Below, piece by piece: positions 10,673 to 21,407 of a stretch of DNA of 64,000 nucleotides. The first letter of the stretch is position 1, and every line of letters starts with the position of its first letter. Below the pieces are notes generated by a model. The model was not told where the DNA came from and made no database searches. It worked only from the letters and a program-made list of their open reading frames with translations. Origin of the DNA: Ixodes scapularis (Eukaryota > Arthropoda > Arachnida > Ixodida > Ixodidae); contig NW_024609837.1 of the NCBI RefSeq assembly GCF_016920785.2, forward strand, positions 48,424,745-48,488,744, read 5' to 3'. The translations under genes were made by a program, and so were the position numbers.

Positions 10673-11650
10673 ACAACGTCAAAGTCGGTAGTAATAGGAA
10701 TGGACATAAACTCGTCAGCCTCTGTGTGCAGTCCTCGAACATTTTGATAAGAAATGCTAATCACTGTCGCCATTTACATCTCATGTCGTTTCGAGGGAAT
10801 AAGTACGAGCATAGTCCAGCAGGCCAGTGAACTGGTGGGAAAACCTGCCGTACGGTCGAACTTCCGTTTGTTAATGACGTCAAACACGGCCTGATCACAA
10901 GACAAATAAAATAATAGTAAATAGAAAATTGAGTTACCATTTCGGAACAGACAACTGACATCCCGTCCAGGACTGGCTCGACAAGCGCCTGGAGTTCGGC
11001 AGCCAACGTATTTGGTTAAAGCCGAGATATCAGAGAGTGCCACTCGGTGATCGGGCACAGCAACAGCGTGCACCGTGTCTGATGCAGCAGTGCCAGTAAA
11101 CGGCTCGGCACGTCGTCGAGGCTTGATATCGGTGAAGCTGTCATTCGTCAAAATGGTGGGGTGCGTTCAATCCATGAAATCCAGACGATGGTGGAGGAAG
11201 GACAGGTTTCACGAGAGTCGCGAAATTCGACGTGGAAGAGAAGGCCAGTTGTTCGGGTGCTCAAGGGTGGGTGGTGCAAACAAAGCCTTGCTTGCCGCTG
11301 AAGGCACGTGGGATGTGGGGCAGCTGTAGCAGCATAAAGTGGTGGCGACTAAGACGAGATTGAGAGACAATCCAACAGGTTCTTGCGTAGTTGCTGCATT
11401 TCTGATCGAAGGCGTTTATTTTCAGCTCTGAGGCCTTTGAACTGGGCGGTTAGGATGTCCGATTTCCGTGCCATACTGTCGATCACGCGCAGCAAACCAG
11501 CGGGGGCGTAAAGGCTATCCTGTACCATCGCTGGCTCACCCGTGGGAGTGTTTGTCATGTTGTCGTTCGAAATATTTTGTATGTCAACCTGATCTTTCGG
11601 TGACCTACTATGGTGCCGGGTTCAGTTCATGCATTTTAAAGGGCTGGTCC
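10673..11650 (-). pseudogene. CR-B 5' part: ORF1 and start of ORF2
   Basis: From 11558 downward, the minus strand has a frame with a strong coiled coil (FKGLRAENKRLRSEMQQLRK), the counterpart of the CR-A ORF1 coiled coil. SFTDIKPRRRAEPF near 11140 corresponds to GFTTVTRKKRPQP of CR-A. A block near 10870 (FDVINKRKFDRTAGF) matches the C-terminal ORF1 region. ORF2 then starts near 10785 with SISYQNVRGLHTEADEFMS, aligned to VYCQNVRGIRTKSSELMS of CR-A, and is cut at 10672. The spacing makes CR-B about 3.9 kb when its insertions are discounted, close to CR-A. The 5' end near 11650 is approximate. Confidence 0.6.
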
Positions 11651-11693
11651 CGAATTTCATGAAGATATTGTATTCCTTAAGGCCGATGTTTAA

Positions 11694-12230
11694 AGGTGCC
11701 ATGAAACGAATTTCGGACTGGGATAAATGATTTTAAATTTGGACTTTACGGATCGCATATTGTTTAGTTGGCCAAAAGGAAGAGGGTAAAATGTCAATAG
11801 CCAGCTTTTCGGTACGAACATTTGAAAACATAGCGGACTATTTTGTACCTTCGTCCCTTCGAAAGCTCTCCGCCTTTTCACTATTATACATCCGCCGTTC
11901 CCAAAGCGCGTCAGCGGTGCCAACCTGACGTCAGCCGAGCCCAGCTCACGTGTTGGACACGAGAATTGCGTTACTCGGACGTATGCAATCGTCAACAATC
12001 AATTCGTCGGCGAATATTTGGATTCGCGTTCGTGACCAGTGAGTGCCCTGACGGAACTTGTCGTCACTGGCGCATGATGAGTTCTATGGTGTGCATAAAA
12101 AGCACGGTGGAAGCTACGAGTCATTGCACTGGTGCCGAAGAATGTCATGACGACGTGATTTTATAATTCGCGTTTGAGTTGAGGATTAAAGTTAAGGAGA
12201 AAGCAGTATAAAAATCGTTTCATCACCCCT
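11694..12230. mobile_element. TTAA-flanked MITE, 537 bp
   Basis: It is bounded by TTAA at 11690-11693 and 12231-12234. The ends are related inverted repeats: 'aggtgccatgaaacga' at the left and, on the minus strand, 'aggggtgatgaaacga' at the right. No coding capacity is recognised. TTAA duplications are typical of piggyBac-type transposition, but no transposase is present to confirm the superfamily. Confidence 0.65.
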
Positions 12231-12234
12231 TTAA

Positions 12235-12579
12235 GAATATGCAGTCGAGTGTACTTTCAAAACCACCGGAACAAAACAAGGTATTGCTGCTTTGGGTAGA
12301 AACGAGCTGCACAGGATGAACAATTTCCTTTTTGTGGAGCACTGGTTGACGTGTCTTTTGCAACAGGAACCTCCATGACGAGAAAATGAGCAGAAAATCC
12401 CAAGAATTCAAGCTTACAGGAAGAGCATAAGGAAATGGTCCTTGCTATTTTAAACGTTGTCGTCGTGACGTGCTCTATTGTCATGACTACTTCCTGCTCC
12501 TCCTCCTCTACCCCTCTATCCACAGTCGTTCCGAATTCAACAACCTGAACATAACACCTAACCCCCCCCCCCTTTTTTT
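12235..12579. other. Unassigned, probably Ty3 3' region
   Basis: A minus-strand open frame (about 12616-12257) covers this stretch but resembles nothing I recognise. Its position just downstream of a Ty3 integrase end suggests retroelement 3' sequence. A C run and a T run lie at about 12563-12580. Confidence 0.3.
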
Positions 12580-12938
12580 TTGTCAAAAAAAGCGAGTTGC
12601 GTGATTGCAGAGCCAAGTAAATACTTATGTATACACAATTTTATCCTAGACACATAGACAATGTCAGTGTTTCGGGAAAAGCCATCGGGAATGGGGAGCG
12701 CGCGTTGCACTTCGTAGTTTACGTCAGATGTTTGACGAGTGACTCGATATGGCTCGGAATAGCGCGATAAATGTTTAGGAGATCGGTCAACGTAGCGAAT
12801 GGGGAACCCGATCGAGACCAGGTCTCCTATTTGGTACATCGCCCGGCGATCTGCGTCGTTGCACCATCTGGTCTATAGCTGATGAGATGTCCATGTGCGA
12901 TGTTGGGCGAGGGAAGTACATGCTTCTCATTTATAAAC
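12580..12938 (-). pseudogene. Ty3-A integrase C-terminal fragment
   Basis: The minus strand encodes the GPY/F-like end of a Ty3/gypsy integrase: YQIGDLVSIGFPIRYVDRSP, then LSRYSEPYRVTRQTSDVNYEV across 12837-12700. This module binds DNA or chromatin downstream of the integrase core. The core of the same copy lies at 19109-19413, separated by the I-clade insertion. The frame is decayed between 12840 and 12938. Confidence 0.75.
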
Positions 12939-13326
12939 CATGTCATTGCATGATTATATGATGATGATGATTGAGGTTTAATGGCGCAAGAGCGACTTTG
13001 GCTGTATTGCGCCAGACAAAATTACTTAAGACGGCTATACTAGGAAAGAGATATTAAAGTTTTCATGGTAAAAGTTACAGCTGATCTATATATCCGGTCT
13101 TTTTAAGATAGTCAAAAACACGGTTAAAGGGCACTAAAGGATGATCACCAAGCAAAAACATAGGATGAAATGGAAGGTGATCTCTAAAAAGTTCAGCAAA
13201 ACTTTGTCGGCGATGTTGGTGATGAAATTTACAATGCCATAAAATGTGCAAAACTGTCAGTACTTCCCCACAATGAGCACAGAGCTTTTCGTCTTCGTCA
13301 CAAAGAAGATGTAGATGAGTCAGACG

Positions 13327-16300
13327 TCAATGGCCAATCCTCAGGCGGCATAATAGAACCTCCAGTCGACGTTCCTTATGGAATGAGCTCTCCCACAGAG
13401 CCAAGATGGGCTTAATGACATGAAGTTTATTGTTACACTCCGCGTCCCACTCGGACTGCCATGCCTTCAAAAGTGATTTCTTCCAAAGGGGCCTAAGGTC
13501 CTGATAGGGTAACCCAAGAGATGTTGCCGAGTCCTTTGCACCTGCAGCCTGTTTATCTGCTTGCTCATTCCCTGGAATTCCGACATGACTGGGCACCCAG
13601 CAGAATATTATGGTGTGTCCGAGTTTGAGAGCCCGGTTTATTTTGAACCGTATATGTAGTACAAGAAGGTTCTTCGTGGGAAGTCTAGAAGAGACAGCCT
13701 GTATCACGCTTTGTGAATCAACAAAAAGGATAGCCTTTAATATTTTGTTACTCATGATATGTTCAATGGCTAGAGAGACACCATAAAGCTCTGCAGAGAA
13801 AATGCTTGCCATACCTTCCATTCGCAAAGCTTTTTCAAAGGAACCAGAATATACGGCACAACCAAGAAAAGATGAAGATTTCGACCCATCAGTATAGAAT
13901 TCAGTATAATCTCTATGTGTCTCCTGCAACGACTGAAACTCCTGCTGCAGGGCTTGAGGGGAAATAGCCCGTTTATCATACTTTGTGAGCGACCATGGTC
14001 GCTCAAAAAGTTTCTCCGTGGGACGAATTGCCGATTTTCTGCGACTGCAGTCGCAGAAAATCGGCAATTCGTCCCACGGAGAAACTTTTTCTTTGTGCTT
14101 GAGTATGACAGCATCATTCAGTGCAAACTGGAGGGAGGCACAAAGGCTTTGAATGCGGAAGTTAATAGGACGCACGATACGTGGCTTGTTTTCAAAAAGT
14201 TGAGAGAATCGACAGGTACGGATGGTAGTGTAAGATGGATGTTGCGGGTCAGAATAGACCCTGCAAGCATAGGAAAGGCTAAGGTGCTGTCTACGCTTCT
14301 CGAGAGACATCTGAAAGCTTTCTGCATACAAACTCAACACAGGTGATGTGCGAAAAGCACCTGTAGCCAGTCGGAGCCCCAGGTGATGAACCGGATCCAG
14401 CATCTTTAGTGTAGATGGACGTGCAGATCCATACACAATTGCACCATAGTCGAGGCGAGACCGAACTAAGGAATTGTAGAGTCGTAGGAGGCAGCGCCTG
14501 TCGGACCCCCACGAGTTGTGGGACAACACCTTGAGAATGTTTGATGATTTTAAGCATTTGCGCTTCAATTCCTTCAAATGAGGTACAAAAGTAAGCTTCT
14601 TGTCAAGAATTATGCCCAGAAATTTGTGTTCCTGGCGAACAGGTACGTCAATGTGGTTTAAATGCAAAGAAGAATCAAGGGACAATCCCCGGCGGAGCAA
14701 AAAGGGAACGCAGACAGTTTTTTCGGGAGAAAAAGTGAAACCGTTTTCATCTGCCCATTTGCTCATCCTATTGACTGTAAGTTGTAGTTGTCGTTCACAG
14801 CTGGAGAGGTTGCAAGAAGAAACGGAGATCTCCACATCATCCACATACAATGAGTAAAACACAGACGGTGGTATGACACTTGCAAGACTTAATTTTTACA
14901 GCAAACAGAGTAACACTTAAAACTCCTCCCTGAGGGACTCCATTTTCCTGGGGGAACACATCGGACAGTGTAGAACCCAAGCGGACCTGAAAAGTCCGGT
15001 CGCTTAAAAAATTCTGTATACACTGGAGCATGCGGCCTCGTACCCCATAGTTGTGCAGATCCCGAAGAATTCCATACCTCCATGTGGTATCATAGGCCTT
15101 TTGCAGATCGAAGAATACCGAGACACAATGCTGCCGATGTACAAATGCCTCACGGATAAAAGTCTCCAAACGAACCAAATGGTCTGTGGTTGATCGTCCC
15201 TCCCGAAATCCACACTGATTAATGTCCAAATTATTTTCTTCCTCCAGAAAATAGACTAGACGCCGGTTGATGAGCCTTTCATAAGTCTTCCCAAGACAAC
15301 TAGTGAGCGCAATGGGACGGTAACTCGCTGGAAGAGAGGGGTCTTTACCAGGCTTCAGAAGAGGAATAATGTGGGCGCTTTTCCAGCATTGAGGGAAAGC
15401 AGCTACTTTCCATAGATGATTAAAAAACATAAGCAAATAACTTAATGATGCTGGGGACAAGTGCCTCAGCATTTCGTAATGAATCCTGTCTGGACCTGGT
15501 GCAGACTGCTTTTTTACACCCAGCGCCACTTCCAGTTCGCACATACTGAACGGTCTATTGTAAGCTGCCCGGTCATATCCTGACATCGAGATTGATTGCT
15601 TTTCAGCAGTAGACTGAAACTTCTTAAACTTTACACTAAAGTTGGAAGAACTAGATATATGTTGGAAGTGCATACCAAGAACATTTGCCTGATCTTTGAG
15701 AGATACGGCACGCAAGGGAAAAAGAGGGATTCGGAAAGGTTGATAGTCGCCTCGGACTTTTCGCAGGCGGTCCCACACTTCCTTCGCTGGAACAAGGCTA
15801 TTTATAGAAGAGGCATATTTGGTCCATGAGACCCTTTTAGCCTGTTTTCGTGTGCGATTCGCCTTAGCCCTACTTTTCTTGAATGCAATTAGGTTTTGAT
15901 TGGTAGGGTACCGACGAAAAACTCGCCAGGCTTTATTCTGGTCCTTGCGAGTGGTTGTGCACTCCTTAGTCCACCAAGGTTTGCACCTCTTAGGAAGATG
16001 TCCAGATGTTTGAGGAATAAAATTCGAAGCCGCACCAATTATACATTCAGTGACATAAGCTGTCGCATTGTCGGGGCTCATAGTACGAAGCAAAGATGGA
16101 TCAATCACAGCCTCCAATTCAAGAATAGACCAGTCGGCATTCTCCAACTGCCACCTCGGAAGGCGAGTCGGAATCGATGGAATCGGTTTAACGCTTTCTA
16201 AAACAATTGGAAAATGATCGCTGCCAAAAGGATTGTTTAAAACTTGCCATGAAAAACATGGAAGTAACGATGGTGACGATAAGGACAAATCAATAGCTGT

Positions 16301-16874
16301 AAAAGTGTTATGGGCGGCACTAAAAAATGTTGCTTCTTTTTGGTTCAAAAGACATAACCCGGATGATAATAAAAGTCGCTCAATGACTCCACCACGAGAG
16401 TCCTGTCGAGGACTACCCCACAGGGGGTGGTGGGAATTAAAATCGCCAAGAATTAAAAAAAGGCTCGGGCAGCTGTCCGACGAGTCCCTGAAGTTCTTGC
16501 AAATGCAGCGGAGTGTTGGGTGGCAAGTAGAGCGATACAAGGGTAATGAGGCGGTCAAGAAGAATTCGAACTGCAACTGCCTCAAGTGGAGTCTGTAGAG
16601 GGACTGGAGCACAGGCAACTCCACTCTGCACTACCACTGCTACACCACCCGAAGGGTTTGATGAAATGCGGTCCTTTTGGAAAACCTGACGGCGATGTAG
16701 CACTTTTGTGTGGGTGTCACTCAGATAAGTCTCCTGTAGGCACAAGGCCACAGGACGGAGCTCATCAAGAAAAAAATGTATGTCATCAATGTTACGAAAA
16801 AGGCCGCGACAATTCCACTGCATAATGCTAAAATTGTGGACCATTGTAACGTTTATAATAAAAAATAAAATCAA
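13327..16874 (-). pseudogene. I-clade ORF2: endonuclease, RT and RNase H (two frameshifts)
   Basis: The endonuclease begins at about 16840 (FSIMQWNCRGLFRN; CLQETYLSD) and shifts frame near 16440-16470 into LGDFNSHHPLWG and GSDHFPIV. The RT occupies 15600-14700: GPDRIHYEMLRH, YRPIALTSC, FFDLQKAYDTTW, GVPQGGVLSVTLF, then a second frameshift near 14840-14860 before LYVDDVEIS. The last frame (14862-13327) ends with RNase H: FYTDGSKSS (about 13900), SAELYGVSLAI, LFVDSQSV, and WVPSHVGIPGNEQAD (about 13600), so the acidic residues D, E, D, D are present. The frames are otherwise long and intact, so the copy looks young. A 104-bp palindromic block lies within the last frame. Confidence 0.85.
13987..14090. 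repeat. Two adjacent perfect palindromes inside ORF2
   Basis: 13987-14004 is an 18-bp perfect palindrome (gagcgaccatggtcgctc). 14005-14090 is an 86-bp perfect palindrome with 43-bp arms and no spacer, centred on ctgcag at 14045-14050. The ORF2 frame stays open through both, so one arm of the large palindrome must be a secondary inverted copy of the other. Confidence 0.95.
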
Positions 16875-17123
16875 AAATAACTGTCAAAAGTAAGCAAATT
16901 TTTTACGACTTAAAATCTATCTTTACACGCGGAGCATTTTTCTTTTTCAGGTGCCATTCGGCCTGCCCGTGGTGCCACCGGAGGCCGGAAGTAGAGATTC
17001 GGAGCTCGAGTGGGGTCTGTCCTCGTCGGACCTTGACCCACTCTCGTCCATTGGCTCAGCTGGAGCCAAAAGGGGCTCCTCCTTGGAGGCCTGTAACCTC
17101 GACGGCTCCCCCGGTTTCCGAGA

Positions 17124-18412
17124 TCATACAGGGGCAGAGGGACCAAGTCCTCGACCTCGTGGTGGCTGGAACGGAGAAGCAGGGGGTGCAGAACCCTGTG
17201 CAGGGAACGCAGACCCCTGTGCTCGGGTGGATCCCGACGGACCGGCATCCACCCTGTCATCTCGAGGTAGAGCAGTGTGCACTGCTCCAGAGGCGCCTTT
17301 CTTCTGCGACGGGGTGGTCTCCGTCTGCTCGGATAATAAATCCGAACCTTTCGCACGGCTGGGGAGGGCACCTGCCCGGGCAGCTGAGATAGCGCGCCCT
17401 GGGAGTTGCACCTTTAGTTTGGGACCAGAGGACTTAAGTGGTTGAGCAAGGTCCCCATAAGACACTTGCGTTCCCACAGGCGCCATAGGTGGTGCAGGTC
17501 CCCGGCGCACCACCTCGGCAAAAGAGCCTCTCTGAAAACCCAAGAGGCGACGTTTTGCTTCGGGATAAGAGATGTTTTCCTTCACCTTCAGCGTCAGAAT
17601 TTCCTTTTCTTTTTTCTTTTGAAATGTTCACATGACCTAGAATACGCAGGGTGCTCGCCTGTGCAATTTACACATTTCATGTCTTCAGGACAGTCGTCAG
17701 CGTTGTGCTCGGAGCTACCACACCTGGCACATGTCTCACGGCCACGGCATGACCGCGAGCCGTGCCCAAAGCGCTGACAACGGAAACAACGGACAGGGTT
17801 AGGTATGTAAGGCCGGACCCTACAATTCAAGTACCCCGCTTTCACGGAAGAAGGCAGGCTGTTGAGCTCAAAGGTAAGGACCAAGTGTCGCGTAGGAAGT
17901 TCTTTGTCATCCCTACGGATGGTGATGCGCTTTACAGCAACAACACCCTGGCTGCGCATGCCTTCAAGAATCTCTTCCTCCTGACTCTCCATCAGGTCAT
18001 CCTCAGATATAACACCACGAATGGTGTTGAGCGTACGGTGTGCAGAGACGCTTACTTTCGTGTCAAAGATATGGTTGAGGCAGAGCAACGCTGCTGCCTG
18101 ATTTTTCTCAAATACTTCTACCAAAAGGTCTCCAGAAAAAGTATTTTTTGCATTAAACTTTTCCTCTACCAAGACTTTTAAGACCTTAGCCACAAGGAAA
18201 GGGGAGAGCTTCGACATCGGTTTCGTCTCAACTTCGGAATGTATAATGAAAAACTTAGTGACGTAGCCAGTGTTGTTCTTGTCCAAAGGTGGTAGATATG
18301 CATCGGTGCGGACCCTTTTGGGGGCCCGATCAGAAGGTTTAATCTTGGAACCCATATGAAGGGGGAGGGTTTTCGGAAACTGTGGTGCACCGCCCACCAC
18401 CGAGCCCAACAA
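17124..18412 (-). pseudogene. I-clade ORF1 with three CCHC zinc knuckles
   Basis: The main frame is 18412-17594; the C-terminal extension is in another frame (17585-17124), so a frameshift lies near 17590, beside a KRKKKRK run. After a basic N-terminus (IKPSDRAPKRVR) and an RRM-like central region, three zinc knuckles follow: CFRCQRFGHGSRSC, CARCGSSEHNADDC and CVNCTGEHPAYSRSC (about 17805-17640). The C-terminal frame is rich in Pro, Ser and Ala. Gag-like ORF1 proteins with zinc knuckles bind element RNA and are usual in the I clade. The protein starts about 1.5 kb upstream of ORF2. Confidence 0.8.
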
Positions 18413-18904
18413 GGGAATAGGTAACGCTCCATAACAAGAAGGGCTTGGCTGAAGACGTTACTCTATTAGTGCTGCCCAGTCTCTATAACCAAGTGTGGTT
18501 CAAGACAAGAGAATCTATTGCCACCCAAGGTTAGCCCTTGCCGCCAAAGGAGTGGAAAAGGAAAGAATAGAAATGAGAAGAGTGAAAAGAAGGTGAAGAC
18601 AAAGGTGAAAGAAGGGAGGGGATAGTAGAAGGGGTGGCGACTAGACTGAATCATCCTGGCCGGGCCTTACCAGGACTCCCGTTTATGAGAAGCAGGGGCC
18701 GAAGTGGTGTATTGCCTGGCCCGGGGGGCCCCGAAGGGGCCAACCCTGCCCCGGGCTCAGCTCAAACACCAGGATGCCCTTTTCCCCAGACACGGGAAAG
18801 CCACGCACAGTCAGACGTGGGCGGGCGAACCCGCATGGCTCGGGGTCCGTGGAGACGCCACTCTCCAAACACCTGCTTTCACAGGTGCCCCCTGCGGGGT
18901 GCGT

Positions 18905-19030
18905 GATTATAATGCAATTAAATGCAAAGGTGGAAGCGAGCTGGACAAGCACTCCACCTGTAATGGAGAGGTCCCGGGTTCGATACCCGGACCAGGCGGA
19001 TTTTTTCGGTCGCTCACCAGTCACCTAGCT
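18905..19030 (-). repeat. tRNA-like block at the 5' end of the I-clade insertion
   Basis: On the plus strand, 18960-18998 shows a B-box-like and T-arm-like sequence (gggttcgatacccgg) and a short stem resembling an anticodon arm just before it. The acceptor stem cannot be formed, so this is not a working tRNA gene. It may be a SINE or part of the element 5' UTR. Confidence 0.4.
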
Positions 19031-19108
19031 GTGTTTGGAGATTTATGTTTGTCCTTTGTTCCTCTTGTTCCCCTTCTCCAGGGATTATTTTCATCATGCC
19101 ATTGCATG

Positions 19109-19413
19109 CTCTTGGGGACAGAATTATTGCACGCATAGGTCACGAAAGGTACTATTTCGTCGCAGTTTTGCTGACCCTGCTGAACATACATTGCAATCAT
19201 CGAGGAAAGTATACGGTTAAGTCGTTCCGTCATACCATCGGCTTGAAGCTGGGAACGCGGTGATGGTGCAATCGGTGGTTCCGCAATGTCGGATATGTTA
19301 TGCAAAAAATGGCAGAAAGGCTCTACCCCGATCGCTCGCAAGTTTTTTAGGAGATTCGTGACGTGGAATGATATTATTTAGAAAGAACGATACGATCTCA
19401 TCATAGGAAATGT
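19109..19413 (-). pseudogene. Ty3-A integrase core fragment
   Basis: The minus strand encodes part of the integrase catalytic core: PRHESPKKLASDRGRAFL (about 19360-19310) with the conserved second Asp in SDRG. A frameshift follows, then DGMTERLNRILSSMIAMY (about 19230-19180) with the catalytic Glu in TER, and PFVTYACNNSVPKS. The upstream end stops where the large inverted repeat begins at 19414. The downstream part continues at 12938 beyond the I-clade insertion. Confidence 0.75.
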
Positions 19414-19661
19414 AACCCTATTGAAAATTCCATCAAGATACGTAATATGGGACACTGACTGCCAGTCAGCAGCCTTGGTGGAACGTGATGGACCATCAGA
19501 CGTCATCTGATGGACCATCAGATGACGTCTGACTGCCACTGCCAAGGGAATTTCATCAACAAGGGCAGCATTATATAAGAGCAAAACTATATGCACTCAT
19601 AAATATCGCCAAACGCCTCAATAAAACAAAATGTTCGAGAAAAAAAAAAGAAAAAAAAAAG

Positions 19662-19736
19662 AGCAGGACCACCGCGCATCAAACCCGCGACCACTTGCGT
19701 ATAAATCGGACACCTTAACCACCATGCCATGCTACC
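19662..19736 (-). repeat. tRNA-derived SINE-like unit, left arm
   Basis: On the minus strand an A box (tggtggttaaggt) and a B box (cgggtttgatgc) lie about 30 bp apart. A poly-A/T-rich stretch (19640-19660) follows in SINE fashion. The homologous unit in the right arm is split by the TTAA element at 23023/26140, inside the A box 'gtggttaa'. Stems are poor, so it is not annotated as a functional tRNA. Confidence 0.5.
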
Positions 19737-19859
19737 GCTTTGGAAACTCTATTTGACTATTCGTTTTATAAGAGATGCTTCGGCTGCAAATGCAGTTAAG
19801 CCGTCAGCATGTTATGCAAAGCACTCGTGCATCACACGCCATACTTCAGTTCTACTCAC

Positions 19860-20034
19860 CTGCCATGTAGAGTACTTTCGCGTCGTAGAACGATCCTTTT
19901 GTTCGCGCGTCACCGGCCCAGTAGACCTGGTACACCTTGTCGTCTTCAACTACACCGCTAAAGTCCCTTACATCGTCGGAACTCACAACAGGCTGGGTCT
20001 TGTCGAGTAGAAATCCTACTAAAACATAAGACAT
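19860..20034 (-). CDS. Coding first exon in left palindrome arm, function unknown
   Basis: An exon-like frame of 175 nt from the ATG at 20034-20032 down to a consensus donor (gcag then gtgagt, donor at 19859-19854). The peptide starts MSYVLVGFLLDKTQPVVSS, contains VYQVYWAGDARTKG and ends KVLYMAG. The length and the donor are conserved in the other arm at 21408-22881, and most differences fall in third positions or are conservative (GF/EC, D/E). No downstream exon is found, so this is either an exon captured by the repeat or the start of a duplicated gene. I do not recognise the domain; short beta-rich N-terminal modules of this kind occur in arthropod proteins of unknown role. Confidence 0.55.
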
Positions 20035-20182
20035 TGTAGAGCCCGGGCACGGTCGACAGGTTGGAGCAGGCGGGCAAACAAAACGAGTCGAGAGCGATCG
20101 TTCATGAAAGCTCGGCGAAGCCTCTATGGCTTCGCCTCTATGGCGAAGCGCCGAACACGACACTTAGAGGCGAAGCGCCGAA

Positions 20183-20249
20183 CCGCCGAAGCGCCGAACA
20201 CGACACTTAGAGGCGAAGCCTCTAAGTGTCGTGTTTGGCGCTTCGGCGG
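20183..20249. repeat. Hairpin of about 32-bp arms in left arm
   Basis: ccgccgaagcgccgaacacg at 20183 is mirrored by the complement ending at 20249, with a 3-base loop and one mismatch. Neighbouring 20130-20180 carries further copies of 'gaggcgaagcgccgaa'. The right arm lacks the expansion, so it arose in the left arm after the large duplication. Confidence 0.8.
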
Positions 20250-20744
20250 GCTTCTGATCAAGGTTGTCGGTCGGCTGCGTGTCATATCTTTAACGTCAGC
20301 GGTTTTATGGGCTCACGTCCCGAAATCGTTTTCTCGTGCATAGATTACTTTTCGTATTCATAGATTTGACGAAATAGTGGTATCCGAACGAACTTTACGT
20401 CCTTTGACCGTACGTCTGTCTGCACATCAAAGCTTTTTGACGTACAGTCAGAGACAATCGATGTACAGTCAGAATCGCTACCAAGACGTCCTGATGGCAT
20501 TTCGCGGCGGCCGACTGCCACCAGGAAACCATCAGAAAGCCGACAAGCGGAGTCTGACTGGAGTTTGACTGACGGTCAGAGTAACTTGTTGGCCAATCAG
20601 ACATGTTTGACGTACAGTCAGGCACAGTCAGCGGTCCACTAGAAAACATTGACTGCCAAACAGGGTTACATAGATGGATTTTTCCTTCGGGAAGTAAAGT
20701 ATAATTATTAGAGAGTAGCTCTTAGGCGCCAGTTTCCAGCTTGA

Positions 20745-20832
20745 GCGGGGTTGGCGTCGGCGTAACGCTTTTTCGTGACGCGTCGGCGTCGCCATTGGCG
20801 TAGCCGTAACGCGTCGGCGTAACGCTTCCCGA
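20745..20832. repeat. GC-rich 'aacgcgtcggcgta' motif cluster at palindrome centre
   Basis: Several imperfect copies of cgtaacgcgtcggcg occur in direct and near-palindromic arrangement. A similar cluster lies just outside the right arm (26448-26540). Confidence 0.6.
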
Positions 20833-21407
20833 AGGAAAAATCCATCAATGTAACGCTGTTTGGCAGTCAATGTTTTCTAGTGGACCGCTGACTGTGCCTG
20901 ACTGTACGTCAAGCATGACTGATTGGCCAACAAGTTACTCTGACCTACAGTCAAACTCCAGTCAGACTCCGCTTGTCGGCTTTCTGATGGTTTCCTGGTG
21001 GCAGTCGGCCGCCGCGAAATGCCATCAGGATGTCTTGGTGGCGATTCTGACTGTACATCGATTGTCTCTGACTGTACGTCAAAAAGCTTTGACGTGCAGA
21101 CAGACGTACGGTCAGAGGACGTAAAGTTAGTTCGGATACCACTATTTCGTCAAATCTATGAATACAAAAAGTAATCTATGCACGAGAAAACGATTTCGGG
21201 ACGTGAGCCCATAAAAACGCTGACGTTAGAGATATGACACGCAACGGACCGACAACCTTGATCAGAAGCCCGCCGAAGCGCCGAAGACGACACGTCGCCG
21301 ACCTCGCTTCGCCCATAGAGACTTCGCCGAGCTTTCATGAACGATCGCTCTCGACTCATTTTGTTTGCCCGCTTGCTTTAACCTGTCGATCCTGCTCGGG
21401 CTCTACA

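Larger units (their letters stand above)
12953..19094 (-). mobile_element. I-clade non-LTR retrotransposon with RNase H, near full length
   Basis: A 6.1 kb minus-strand element inserted in the Ty3-A integrase. It has a 14-bp duplication with one mismatch: catgtcattgcatg (12939-12952) and catgccattgcatg (19095-19108). The order is 5' region (19094-18433), ORF1 with three zinc knuckles, ORF2 with endonuclease, RT and RNase H, and a 3' UTR ending in a short (ATC)n tail (on the plus strand 'gatgatgatgattgagg', about 12960-12976). RNase H in ORF2 places it in the I group. ORF1 and ORF2 each carry frameshifts. The outer 18905-19094 contains a tRNA-like block, which may be part of the 5' UTR or an older SINE. 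Confidence 0.8.

Noticed and set aside
16951..17445. Long plus-strand frames over the I-clade ORF1 region
   Set aside because: They are antisense shadows of a Pro/Ala/Arg-rich ORF1 C-terminus.
18960..19000. Functional tRNA gene
   Set aside because: A T arm and an anticodon-like arm are visible, but no acceptor stem pairs. The same holds for the tRNA-like units at 19662, 23832, 38661, 51116 and 55690.
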